A stretch of DNA of 64,000 bases from positions 610,001-674,000 of the forward strand of contig NZ_CP065425.1 of the NCBI RefSeq assembly GCF_016772275.1, in the 5' to 3' direction. The number at the start of each line of letters is the position of its first letter. Position 1 is the stretch's first letter. The notes under the pieces are model-generated. The model saw only the letters and a list, made by a program, of their open reading frames with translations, searched no databases and was not told the origin of the DNA. This DNA comes from Heyndrickxia vini (GTDB taxonomy: Bacteria; Bacillota; Bacilli; Bacillales; Bacillaceae_C). A program made the translations under genes and the position numbers. Of the stretch, positions 42,395 through 50,931 are shown piece after piece.

Positions 42395-45382
42395 GTGAAA
42401 AAGTTTAGTAGAATGACGGCTTGGGTACTTATCATTGCGTTAATTGCGGGATTTATTATGCCGCAAAACCTTCATGCCGAAACAATTCCAGCAACATCCA
42501 TTGATGATGCAGCGACGCTTGCTAGTGGACAAAGTATCGATGGGACATTGGAGCAACCGGGTGTCCAATGGTACAAAATCACTCCAACACAAAAAGACAT
42601 CACAGAATTCTCCCATATAAAATTACAATTAACGAGTGATCAAATGGTAAATGTTTCTGTGTACTCTAGTAAAGAAAATGCAGAACAAAATTACACATTT
42701 GAACAGTATAACGCAAGCACGGATATGTCTCCGGATGCTGCAACAATCAACTTTCCAATCGCTTGGAAAGGTCCATATTATGTGAAAGTTGAGTATTTTG
42801 GAAACATAGACGAGGATGGCGAAATGGCATTAGCCGACAATCAAGATGAGGAACAGCCGCCTGTTGAAGGTGGGTTTGGACCTGCTAAGTTTACTTTATC
42901 TGCGAAAGATGTGAAACTACCACCATCTAAAGACCTGTCTTCGGGTATGGATTGCCCCGTTGAATTCAGTACAAGTGGAAAACTAAGCGGCGCAGATATG
43001 TTAAAAAGTATTCGCCTTTTCCGTGATGGAATCTTAGCAAAAACACAAGAAGGAAGAAACCTCTCTTCTCTATACTATAAATCTGCACCATTCATCGTTT
43101 TAAAATTAGCAATGAATAAAAGTGCGAGGGAAGAAGTATACAAAAATCTAGTAAGCTTACAAACTCTTATTTATGACTTAAATGCAGGAAACAGTTCTCA
43201 CGTAATTAGTGAGAAGGAAGAAGCTGCGATTAACGCATTGTACAATCTTTCTACAGCTGCCGTTCCAGCTAAATTAAAAGCGGAAATGGAAAGCATTTCA
43301 AAGAAAGTAGATCTTTCAAATCTTAAAGGAAAAGAAGTAGCCGACGTTGCAAAAAAAGCGGGTATTCAACTTCCTACACAAGTGAAAGACAAATATATCG
43401 TTAAATTAAAGCCAGGGAAAAAATTAAGCTCTCTACAATCAAAATCACGTTCTCTATCATCTCTTGATGTAAAGAATAATAACCAATTATTCGATAACAT
43501 GTATGTTATGGAACTAAATGATGATCAATTTTCTGGCATGAGCGCTCAATCGAAAACGAAAGCAATGAAAGCAACGGTTTCACAAATCGAGAAGCTTCCG
43601 GAAGTGGAGTTCGTTGAAAAAGTTCAAACATATAAAGCATTATCAGCCGATGTTCAATCACCATACCAATGGTCTCTTGCCAACACCGGAGCAAATGACG
43701 ATAAGAACGATGGCAAAAAGGGTGCAGATATTGCCAATAATAAACTGCAAAATTTAGTGAAGAATCGTAGTTTAAAAGATACACTAATCGCAGTTGTGGA
43801 TACAGGCGTTGACTATACACTTGCTGACCTACAAGGCCGCGTTCGCACGGATATCGGTAAGAACTTTGTTGATACAAGTGCTACACCTTTAGATGATAAT
43901 GGCCATGGTACACATGTATCGGGAATTATCGCTGCATCTGCAGGGAACGGCTATTCAATCGAAGGAATTAATCAAAAGGCAAAAATTTTACCAGTAAAAG
44001 TTCTTGATGCATCTGGATCAGGCGATACGGAATCCATTGCATACGGGATTAAATACGCAGTGGATAAAGGAGCGAAGGTAATCAACCTGAGCTTAGGCGG
44101 AAAATATAGCCGTACACTCGAATACGCGTTAAAATATGCAGCAGATCACAATGTAGCAGTCGTAGCAGCTAGTGGTAATGACGGTCAATACGGGATTTCT
44201 TATCCTGCATCATCACAATATGCAATTTCTGTTGGTGCAACAAATAGCTGGGACCTTGTTTCCGACTATTCGAACTACGGCATCGGTTTAGACTTAGTAG
44301 CACCTGGAACCAATATTCCAAGTCTCTATCCTGACGGAAATGTTACGTATATGAGCGGGACATCTATGGCAGCACCACATGTAGCAGCAGTTGCGGGATT
44401 ACTTTTATCAAACAATGCTAAGCTAAAGGTTAGCGATATTCGCACGATTCTTCATGACACAGCAAAAAATGTAGCATTCGAAGAAAAGGATAACCAAGGT
44501 GAAGACGGTTCGATGATTGACCTTATCGGCGGCGGTGGAATGATTGACCCGGATGATGAGATTACGCTTCCGCAAGGTGCCGATCTTGTTTCAGGATTTG
44601 GCCGCTTAAATGCATACAGTGCAGTAAGTAAAGTAGATTTACATGTGAAGCTTTCATCTATCTATGACAACCAAAACAAGGTAACAGGCACAACCGTTAA
44701 AGGGGCAAAAGTTGAAGTTAAAAAAGGTTCCGCAGTCATTGGGAAAGCAACAGCTGCATCGAATGGAACATTCAGTGTGAAAATTCCAGTTCAAAAGAGC
44801 AACCAAAAACTTGATGTCATCGTAACGGATTCAAAAAATGTTGCGCAAACGACATTCAAAGTATTTGTGAAAAAAGGAAAAGCTCCTGCCGCACCAAAGG
44901 TTAGCGCAATCAGCAATACGTCAACCTATGTAACAGGTACAGCACAACCGGAAGCCAAAATTGTTGTCAAAAATGCTGCGAAAAAGATTGTCGCTCAAGG
45001 CAAAGCAGACAGCAAAGGAAAATTCAAACTGAAAATAAAGAAACAAAAAGCAGGCATTAAACTTTATGTGACAAGCGAAGACTTAGCAAAACGCGTAAGT
45101 AAAGCAACGACACTTGTTGTAAAAGATAAAATTGCACCTGCTGCACCAAAAGTCAATAAAGTAACAACAAAATCAACAGCTGTAAAAGGAAAAGCCGAAG
45201 TCGGCTCAATCGTCACACTTAAATACAAAGGCAAAACCATAGGCACAGCCAAAACAAGCAAAAAAGGAAACTTCACCATCAAAATGAAAAAGAAACCTGC
45301 CGGCGCAACACTTTATCTCAACGCCAAAGACAAAGCCGGCAACACAAGCAAATCCGTAAAAATTAAGGTGAAAAAAGCATAA
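42395..45382 (+). CDS. Secreted S8-family serine protease with N-terminal PPC-like domain and three C-terminal Ig-like repeats
   Basis: The 995-residue protein starts at GTG after AGGGGGC. A signal peptide (1-28) is followed by a PPC-like domain (about 35-170: QPGVQWYKI, GPYYVKVEY), a helical linker, an inhibitor I9-like propeptide (about 333-410: DKYIVKLKPGKKL) and an S8 catalytic domain with Asp469 (VVDTGVDY), His504 (NGHGTHVSG) and Ser657 (SGTSMAAPHV). Three Ig-like repeats (about 755-995) match those at the C-terminus of the 31795 and 15975 proteins. A PPC-like domain before the propeptide is unusual, since such domains normally follow the protease. A terminator follows. Confidence 0.9.
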   Translation: MKKFSRMTAWVLIIALIAGFIMPQNLHAETIPATSIDDAATLASGQSIDGTLEQPGVQWYKITPTQKDITEFSHIKLQLTSDQMVNVSVYSSKENAEQNYTFEQYNASTDMSPDAATINFPIAWKGPYYVKVEYFGNIDEDGEMALADNQDEEQPPVEGGFGPAKFTLSAKDVKLPPSKDLSSGMDCPVEFSTSGKLSGADMLKSIRLFRDGILAKTQEGRNLSSLYYKSAPFIVLKLAMNKSAREEVYKNLVSLQTLIYDLNAGNSSHVISEKEEAAINALYNLSTAAVPAKLKAEMESISKKVDLSNLKGKEVADVAKKAGIQLPTQVKDKYIVKLKPGKKLSSLQSKSRSLSSLDVKNNNQLFDNMYVMELNDDQFSGMSAQSKTKAMKATVSQIEKLPEVEFVEKVQTYKALSADVQSPYQWSLANTGANDDKNDGKKGADIANNKLQNLVKNRSLKDTLIAVVDTGVDYTLADLQGRVRTDIGKNFVDTSATPLDDNGHGTHVSGIIAASAGNGYSIEGINQKAKILPVKVLDASGSGDTESIAYGIKYAVDKGAKVINLSLGGKYSRTLEYALKYAADHNVAVVAASGNDGQYGISYPASSQYAISVGATNSWDLVSDYSNYGIGLDLVAPGTNIPSLYPDGNVTYMSGTSMAAPHVAAVAGLLLSNNAKLKVSDIRTILHDTAKNVAFEEKDNQGEDGSMIDLIGGGGMIDPDDEITLPQGADLVSGFGRLNAYSAVSKVDLHVKLSSIYDNQNKVTGTTVKGAKVEVKKGSAVIGKATAASNGTFSVKIPVQKSNQKLDVIVTDSKNVAQTTFKVFVKKGKAPAAPKVSAISNTSTYVTGTAQPEAKIVVKNAAKKIVAQGKADSKGKFKLKIKKQKAGIKLYVTSEDLAKRVSKATTLVVKDKIAPAAPKVNKVTTKSTAVKGKAEVGSIVTLKYKGKTIGTAKTSKKGNFTIKMKKKPAGATLYLNAKDKAGNTSKSVKIKVKKA

Positions 45383-45386
45383 ACAA

Positions 45387-45422
45387 ATGGGGCAGTGGAT
45401 TAGATCCACTGCCCTGTTTTCT
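45387..45422 (+). terminator. Terminator after the second subtilase
   Basis: GGGGCAGTGGAT pairs with ATCCACTGCCCT across 3 nt, followed by GTTTTCTT. Confidence 0.9.
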
Positions 45423-45559
45423 TAAGGGATAAAAAAGTATCGGTGGGGACAGTGTATGCAACCCTGTCCCTTTAAAATTGGATTGTCAAGTGCGACAGTA
45501 GAACGATTCTTTTAGTCAAGATGCGTTTTGGAGCCCAAAATTGTAAAGTGGTAGAAAGG

Positions 45560-45850
45560 AAGGCAAGTAAACTCCGAAAAGTAAGCAGATTGAGAAAAAT
45601 GGTAGAAAAGACAGTTGGTAAACTCCGAAAAGCAAGCAAATCGTGAAAAATGGTAGAAAAGAGAGTTAGTTAACTCCGAAAAGTAAGCAAATCGTGAAAA
45701 ATGGTAGAAAAGAGAGCTAGTTAACTCCGAAAAGTAAGCAGATTGAGAAAAATGGTAGAAAAGAGAGCTAGTTAACTCCGAAAAGTAAGCAAATCGTGAA
45801 AAATGGTAGAAAACAGCGCAGATAAACTACCAAAATTAAGGGAATTTAAC
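45560..45850. repeat. 51-bp tandem repeat array 3 (about 6 copies)
   Basis: Units of 51 bp contain AACTCCGAAAAGTAAGCAAA and AAATGGTAGAAAAGAGAG. The period and the GGTAGAAAAG core are shared with arrays 1 and 2, but unit sequences are homogenised within each array. In the frame matching the open frame of array 2 there is a TAA in most units. Confidence 0.85.
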
Positions 45851-45863
45851 ATAATGGTAGAAA

Positions 45864-45900
45864 AGAAAAGGATTAGAATCGTTTCCAATCCTTTTTTAAA
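45864..45900. terminator. Hairpin with T-tract
   Basis: AAAGGATT pairs with AATCCTTT across about 12 nt and is followed by TTTTAAA. No gene ends directly before it on the plus strand. It may end transcription through the repeat array. Confidence 0.45.
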
Positions 45901-45953
45901 AGGTAAGAAAGTATAAATTTTATAGAGTTAATATTCCTAATAAATAACTGCTT

Positions 45954-46425
45954 TGTCCAGCTCCAGCGCCTATCGACTAGAAAACTTCAGGACTTTTCCC
46001 TACGATAAGTCAACATCGATTCGCCCTGCAGGCTTATCGTGTTTCCTTTATCTCAGTCAAAGTCCTTCCAGTTTTTACGTCGATGAGCAAGGCGCTTGCG
46101 CTTTTCTTATTTGTCTAGCTCCAGCGCCTATCGACTAGAAAACTTCAGGACTTCTCCCTACGATAAGTCAACATCGATTCGCCTTACAGGCTTATCGTGT
46201 TTCCTTTATCTCAGTCAAAGTCCTTCCAGTTTTTACGTCGATGAGCAAGGCGCTTGCGCTTTTCTTATTTGTCTAGCTCCAGCGCCTATCGACTAGAAAA
46301 CTTCAGGACTTCTCCCTACGATAAGTCAACATCGATTCGCCTTACAGGCTTATCGTGTTTCCTTTATCTCAGTCAAAGTCCCTCCAGTTTTTACGTCGAT
46401 GAGCAAGGCGCTTGCGCTTTTCTTA
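45954..46425. repeat. 158-bp tandem repeat, three copies
   Basis: Three near-identical units begin TGTCTAGCTCCAGCGCCTAT and end GGCGCTTGCGCTTTTCTTA, at 45954, 46112 and 46270. Inside each, CGATAAG and CTTATCG arms form inverted repeats. The unit resembles a structured repeat common in Bacillaceae intergenic regions. Open frames across it are an artefact of the repeat. Confidence 0.9.
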
Positions 46426-46544
46426 ATAGGATAGCAGTGCCCGTCTTTAAAAAAACAATTGCAAATCCCACAAATGGAGATTATAATCTTAGTATGTTCT
46501 TTATCGAGAACAAAACTTACATAACTATTGCAAAGGAGTTAGTT

Positions 46545-46718
46545 GTGAAAATGAATAAAGTTAGCACATACTATGAAACTGTTTTGCCAATCAAAGAAAA
46601 AGTAATGAGCGAAAATGTTCTTAATAAGGAAATTGAATTGAAGACGCTCGAACAATCACTGCACCGAATTGAAACGAAATTAGATGTTCTATTTAGTCTG
46701 ATTAGTAAAATCAAGTAG
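46545..46718 (+). CDS. Small coiled-coil-like hypothetical protein
   Basis: The 57-residue product (start GTG 46545, AAAGGAG 6 nt upstream) is helical and charged, with a heptad-like C-terminus (IELKTLEQSLHRIETKLDVL). There is no membrane segment. I do not recognise it. Its start is well supported, unlike the longer frame running in from the repeat upstream. Confidence 0.55.
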   Translation: MKMNKVSTYYETVLPIKEKVMSENVLNKEIELKTLEQSLHRIETKLDVLFSLISKIK

Positions 46719-46757
46719 AATACACTAGTATGTTAACTCCACTTAGTATTTGCATCC

Positions 46758-46961
46758 TTAGTTAATGACACGTTTGTCCGCATACTCAGATAATTGCTCA
46801 ACAAAGCTTTTATCAAAACGATCCTTTAAAAAATCTTTGATTTTATTTAAGTCATCATCCCAAGATAAGATACCTTTCTCAGTAATCGATAATTCAAGAA
46901 ACAAAATTAACATTTTATAGCGATATTTTAAAGCCATTTTATAAGCTTCCTCGAGGTTCAT
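46758..46961 (-). CDS. Small hypothetical protein
   Basis: The 67-residue helical protein (MNLEEAYKMALKYRYKMLIL...) is acidic and lacks signal or membrane helices, apart from a hydrophobic patch LILFLELS. I chose the third ATG of the cluster because GGAGG lies 9 nt upstream of it; the first two overlap or abut the site. It is downstream of the DnaB-like gene on the same strand and could be part of the same unit. Confidence 0.55.
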   Translation of the reverse strand: MNLEEAYKMALKYRYKMLILFLELSITEKGILSWDDDLNKIKDFLKDRFDKSFVEQLSEYADKRVIN

Positions 46962-47087
46962 ATTCATCATCCTCCAATAGAATAGTAGTTATAATAGAAA
47001 CGGATGGTTTTCCCACCCACTGGCACAAGTGAAATGAACAGACCTATTGTCCCGCCGGCGATTGGTTCAAGAAATCCGACCGACAAT

Positions 47088-48377
47088 TTAGCTTACGATT
47101 TCGCGAAAGATATTTGTTTCTTTTGCAAAGTTTAACGTAACGGTTCCTGTTGGTCCGTTTCGATTTTTTACGATGAGAAGTTCGGTCACGCCATTCTTGT
47201 TTGATTTTGGACGGTAATATTCCTCACGGTAGAGGAAGAGAATAAAATCGGCGATTTGCTCGATACTTCCCGATTCACGAATATCACTCATCGTTGGGCG
47301 TTTGTCCTGACGTTGCTCAACACCGCGATTTAGTTGTGCAATCACAACGACTGGAATATTTAAATCCTTCGCCATTTGCTTTAAATCCTGAATGATGTCG
47401 GTCACGTCTTTATGTGAATTTCCTGATGGATTCGGATGCTTCAACAATGTAAGAAAATCAATGGCCACGACATGCTTTTTCTCAGGGTTTTCCCTTATGT
47501 TACGCTTTGTGGCTGACCGAATCGTCTGAACGGTGTATTCTTCGCGAATATCAATCGATAGCGAAGTGAGTGTTCCAATTGCCTTCGTATAACGCGACCA
47601 CTCCTCACGGGTAAACGTTTTGGTTGGATTCCTCAGCTTATGGAGATTCACGTTCGCTTCCATTGCAAGAAATCGGTCAATCACTTGGCCTTTACTCATT
47701 TCAACGGAGAAAAATGTAGCAAACAGCTCGTCTTTCTTGCAGCCATTAAGAAAACTATTCAAAACAAAGGCGGTTTTTCCCATGGAAGGTCGTGCGGCAA
47801 CAATAATCAAATCCCCATTTTGCCATCCATCAGTCCGTTCATTCAAACAAAGAAATCCGGTATGAACCCCACTTAATCCGTGCATTGGAGTGTCTCGATG
47901 ATATTTATACCGTTCATGCAAAAGCTCTTGAAATGTAGCGGATGTTTGCGTAGTTGCTGACTCTAAATTCGTTGTTGCATTGAGAAAGGTATACAAATCT
48001 TTCAGTAAATGGCGTTCCTTCGTTTTGTCTAAAAAATCATTCGCAACTTGATTCGCATACTGGATCGTATGGAAATCAAGAATATACTGCTGGTAGGAAT
48101 CGAAACCGGATAAACTTGGTACACCATTCATAATTTCCGAAATATGATTCAAACCGCCAAACCGCGCCAACTCACTTACGCCAAGCTTCGCAAACGATAT
48201 CACGCTAATTCTTTCACCATCAGCATGCATTTGTTTCATCAGCTGAAAAATTCGTTGATTATGTGAATCAAGAAAATGTTTCGGTTGCAATAAGCATTCT
48301 TCCATGAGACTTGGATCATGTAACAGACAGGCGAGGACGAAGCATTCATTCTCATATTGAAACGTATATTTATCCAT
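47088..48377 (-). CDS. DnaB-like replicative helicase
   Basis: The 429-residue protein has the DnaB N-terminal domain (about 8-105: NECFVLACLLHDPSLMEECL) and a RecA-like helicase domain with Walker A ARPSMGKTA (about 195), FFSVEMS, Walker B VVAIDFLTLL and PVVVIAQLNRGVEQR. This order is standard for DnaB/DnaC helicases, which unwind DNA ahead of the fork. Chromosomal dnaB lies in a different context, so this is a second, element-type helicase. Its ATG overlaps the end of the upstream gene by 8 bp, with AAAGGAGC placed inside that gene, showing translational coupling. Confidence 0.85.
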   Translation of the reverse strand: MDKYTFQYENECFVLACLLHDPSLMEECLLQPKHFLDSHNQRIFQLMKQMHADGERISVISFAKLGVSELARFGGLNHISEIMNGVPSLSGFDSYQQYILDFHTIQYANQVANDFLDKTKERHLLKDLYTFLNATTNLESATTQTSATFQELLHERYKYHRDTPMHGLSGVHTGFLCLNERTDGWQNGDLIIVAARPSMGKTAFVLNSFLNGCKKDELFATFFSVEMSKGQVIDRFLAMEANVNLHKLRNPTKTFTREEWSRYTKAIGTLTSLSIDIREEYTVQTIRSATKRNIRENPEKKHVVAIDFLTLLKHPNPSGNSHKDVTDIIQDLKQMAKDLNIPVVVIAQLNRGVEQRQDKRPTMSDIRESGSIEQIADFILFLYREEYYRPKSNKNGVTELLIVKNRNGPTGTVTLNFAKETNIFREIVS

Positions 48378-49185
48378 TTACAATCAGCTCCTTTTGAGGC
48401 AAAGCACTATCCCGATTATGAAATTCTACTAACAATCTTTCTGCATACGACCATGGTTGTTGCTGAGAAACAGCTTGTTCCATCGCGTCCAAGACGAATC
48501 TCTCGCCGAGTGCATCTACCCATTTCATTAATTCTTCCATTCGATTGGGCTGCAGCCAATCGAAATGAGCTTCGTAATAAGTAATGACATTAACATATAT
48601 TTGATAAACGATCTGTTTGGTTTTTATATGTTTAGGAATGGTCACGTTTTGTGCCGTGTTTTCGGCCAATTTCGACGTGTTTTGTGACAAGTCATGTTTG
48701 TCGGATGGCTTGTTTTGTGACAAACTCGGCTTATTAAGGGACGAGCTTGGCTTCATCTGTGATGACCTATTATGTGACGAGTTGGATATACTATCGGATC
48801 CTATGCCTGGTTTAAGGGTTACATGGCCGACCACGAATTTTTTCAAGTTTTTTGATGAAGATTTGTTATTGCCCACTTTTGTATCCTCCCGAATCCCATA
48901 CTCCGAGCAACAAAAAGGAATGATTGTAAACATAGTTGCTTGTGTTCCGCGTTCCTTATATGTAATTAACCCCTTTTCCAGCAATAACTCCCGAGCTGAA
49001 TAATACGCTGTTCTCCCTAAACCACTAAATGCTTGAATTTCTGACCTCGCAGCCGCAAACGTATTCCTCCAACCCGTTCGATTATTTATATGCATCAACG
49101 CGTGCCAAAGCGTATTCGCTGCCGAAGTCAACGGATTCGACCGCACCCAATCATAAAACGCATTCATTTCCCGAATATAATTCAT
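48370..49185 (-). CDS. Phage-like replication organiser (DnaD-type)
   Basis: The 271-residue protein opens with REMNAFYDWVRSNPLTSAAN, then LWHALMHINNRTGW, a winged-helix N-terminus well known in Bacillus phage and plasmid replication organisers. A low-complexity linker (about 120-175) rich in Ser, Asn, Gln and Lys-Pro follows. The C-terminal region (about 180-260) ends in a YYEAHFDWLQPNRMEEL-type DnaD-like tail. It probably recruits the DnaB-like helicase encoded next. No integrase, capsid or plasmid partition gene is nearby, so the pair may be a remnant of a mobile element. Confidence 0.72.
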   Translation of the reverse strand: MNYIREMNAFYDWVRSNPLTSAANTLWHALMHINNRTGWRNTFAAARSEIQAFSGLGRTAYYSARELLLEKGLITYKERGTQATMFTIIPFCCSEYGIREDTKVGNNKSSSKNLKKFVVGHVTLKPGIGSDSISNSSHNRSSQMKPSSSLNKPSLSQNKPSDKHDLSQNTSKLAENTAQNVTIPKHIKTKQIVYQIYVNVITYYEAHFDWLQPNRMEELMKWVDALGERFVLDAMEQAVSQQQPWSYAERLLVEFHNRDSALPQKELIVNG

Positions 49186-49288
49186 CTTTCCTCAATCCCC
49201 CTATACATTCCTACATCCTCAAATTCTATATACAAACAAACATTGAAAAACGGTACTTGTGTTGCACAAAAATGTAACTAAATGTAAC

Positions 49289-49345
49289 TTTGGTGTCAGG
49301 CACCGCCTGTGGACATTTGTCCACAAGCGGTGCCTGACACTCTTT
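49289..49345. repeat. Long palindrome with GTGTCAGGCACC ends
   Basis: GTGTCAGGCACCGC pairs with GCGGTGCCTGACAC-type bases, and CTGTGGAC with GTCCACA, giving a stem of about 22 bp around a 4-nt loop. TCTTTTTACTTT follows on the plus strand. The CAGGCACC motif recurs at 26778 and near 1550, so this is a dispersed palindromic repeat that may also act as a terminator. Confidence 0.75.
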
Positions 49346-49825
49346 TTACTTTATCTTCCTTTTTAGTTCTTTCATTGCTTTGTTCCGCCATTTTTTGACG
49401 GCGGAGTAGGAGACGTTTTCTTTGATGGCGATTTCGTTCATGGTGAGTCCGTAGTAGAAGGTCAGGATGACCCATTTCTTTTGTGTTGCTGTGAGTCCGT
49501 CACAGTAAGTAAGCAAGGTGGCGAACTCAAGTGGATCTTCGGGATCATCGATTTGTAATTCCCAAAACTCCTCTTTCGGGTAGGAATTCCGTTCGTCTCG
49601 TTTCCTCGCCTTTGCTAATTCGATGAGAATGCGCCCCTTAATATTCGTGTAAGCAAAACTGAGGAAAGAAGAACCTTTCTCAGAATCGAATTTCTTCCAT
49701 GCCTCCCACAAGGCGATAAGTCCAATTTGATAATACTCATCGCGATCCTTATAAATACTCAATGAATTCATAATGTGATAAATCGTAGGTTCATATTGTT
49801 CAATAATCATGTGAAACTTCTCCAC
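49346..49825 (-). CDS. Small sigma-70-family sigma factor
   Basis: The 159-residue protein has region 2 (about 8-75: IIEQYEPTIYHIMNSL, then DRDEYYQIGLIALWEAWKKF) and a region 4 helix-turn-helix (about 105-155: ATQKKWVILTFYYGLTMNEI, then VSYSAVKKWRNKAMKELK). This is the compact layout of ECF-like or ComX/SigH-type factors. GTG 49825 is preferred (GGAAGGG 7 nt upstream). ATG 49810 with GGAG is an alternative. It lies between the replication pair and a comK paralogue, so it may control the element or competence. Its promoters cannot be predicted here. Confidence 0.75.
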   Translation of the reverse strand: MEKFHMIIEQYEPTIYHIMNSLSIYKDRDEYYQIGLIALWEAWKKFDSEKGSSFLSFAYTNIKGRILIELAKARKRDERNSYPKEEFWELQIDDPEDPLEFATLLTYCDGLTATQKKWVILTFYYGLTMNEIAIKENVSYSAVKKWRNKAMKELKRKIK

Positions 49826-49858
49826 TTCAAAACCCTTCCGGATCAGCGCGCCTTCCAA

Positions 49859-50110
49859 TAAATTCCCGGGTTGGTTACATCATAAGGACAATTCAATTTT
49901 CAATCGAGGAACAAAAATCTCCGTTTCACAAGCAAAATCCATCGAAAATCACCATATCTAAACAGAAAACGCCAATTCACTAGCACGAAACAATAAATAT
50001 TTACATATTTACGATAAATTTAAAAATTATGAAATTATTAATAAAAATATGGAATATTTTGAAGTTATATAGTATGATAGACCTATACTAAGAATAGGAG
50101 GAATAAATGG
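49859..50110. promoter_or_regulatory. Divergent region between sigma factor and comK-like gene
   Basis: No gene is seen. AAAATATGGAATATTTT (50045-50061) is an imperfect palindrome 50 nt before the comK-like start. TATGAT near 50074 could be a -10 box, without a good -35, as expected for an activated promoter. The palindrome does not exactly fit the A4-N5-T4 ComK box. Confidence 0.4.
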
Positions 50111-50611
50111 ATGAAAGTTGTAGAAAATTATATGATTTCTCACACCACGATGGCGCTTGAAACAGCTAATCACTTCGAGCTGAATACCAAAATTTATGAT
50201 GTGGAAGGCATTTTTTACACAAAACAAACGATCAATCAGTTGCTTGAACAAGCATGTGGATTGTATTGCACGGACTATAGAGGCAGAATCGCTGCCGTTC
50301 GTAATGCATTTCAATACGATCGAAAAACTCCATTAGTCATCAGCCCAGATGAAATGCTTTATGCAATCCCTACTCATTCTCCTAAGACCTACCACTGCAA
50401 ATGGATATTTCCAGATCACGTTAAAGATGCCAAAAAAGTATTACGTCACTTACATATATACTTTTATAACGGGCTAACACTAGAAATAGATATTTCAAAA
50501 AAAACTTTCGATACTCAAGTGGAACGCGCACGCAATAGCCTTGTCCACTTTGCTAATATAAAAAAAAACCAACTCATTTATGAAAAAAGAGGAAAATACA
50601 TGAAAGAGTGA
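50111..50611 (+). CDS. comK: ComK-family competence transcription factor
   Basis: The 166-residue protein fits ComK in size (192 in B. subtilis) and in conserved blocks: YEVNG-like EGIFYTKQT, YRGRIAAVRNAFQYDRKTPL, VISPDEMLYAIPTHSP, CKWIFPDHV and a C-terminal FDTQVERARN. ComK binds A/T-rich boxes and switches on DNA uptake genes. The start is set by AGGAGG 9 nt upstream. An out-of-frame ATG four bases earlier could compete for initiation. It stands apart from the usual comK neighbourhood, so it may be a second paralogue such as the ComK2 proteins of some Bacilli. Confidence 0.85.
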   Translation: MKVVENYMISHTTMALETANHFELNTKIYDVEGIFYTKQTINQLLEQACGLYCTDYRGRIAAVRNAFQYDRKTPLVISPDEMLYAIPTHSPKTYHCKWIFPDHVKDAKKVLRHLHIYFYNGLTLEIDISKKTFDTQVERARNSLVHFANIKKNQLIYEKRGKYMKE

Positions 50612-50627
50612 ATAAATACGGAAGCAA

Positions 50628-50662
50628 AAAAACAGAGAGTCCACACGACTCTCTGTTTCACT
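50628..50662 (+). terminator. Terminator after comK
   Basis: AAACAGAGAGTC pairs with GACTCTCTGTTT across 5 nt. The T-tract is short, so strength is uncertain. Confidence 0.7.
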
Positions 50663-50931
50663 TAGAAACAAACGGTTACCCTTTTTCTTTTCGGATTACT
50701 CCTTAACCTCATCTGACCAAGCACTATGGATACACCCAATGCTATTGTTCTTCTAATAATGTAAATTGATTTAAATAACAATAAATTGGTAAGATAAATA
50801 GGATTGGTGAAATCATGTTCTAGTTTCTTTTACTACATATAAGTTTATGATGTCTATCAAATAATTGATAAAAAGTATATGTAAACTAGAAGTTCACTCA
50901 ACATAAAATATAAAAGGGGGAACCCATTCAA
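50663..50931. other. Intergenic stretch before galE
   Basis: A 54-codon open stretch on the minus strand (tail TIALGVSIVLGQ...RKRVTVCF) lacks a start codon and ribosome binding site; I do not call it. The rest is AT-rich and presumably contains the galE promoter. Confidence 0.3.

Noticed and set aside
18570-45850. CRISPR arrays
   Set aside because: The 51-bp and 158-bp arrays are head-to-tail repeats without unique spacers, and no cas genes are present.
45953-46500. Overlapping plus-strand frames across the 158-bp repeats (SSSAYRLENFRT...)
   Set aside because: The same peptide is repeated because the DNA unit is repeated; no ribosome binding site, and composition is unlike the neighbouring genes.
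50045-50061. A ComK box (A4-N5-T4) upstream of the comK-like gene
   Set aside because: The palindrome AAAATATGGAATATTTT has a 9-nt centre rather than 5, so autoregulation through a standard box is not supported by sequence alone.
50670-50830. A 54-codon minus-strand open stretch ending RKRVTVCF
   Set aside because: No start codon with a ribosome binding site, and nothing recognisable in the sequence.
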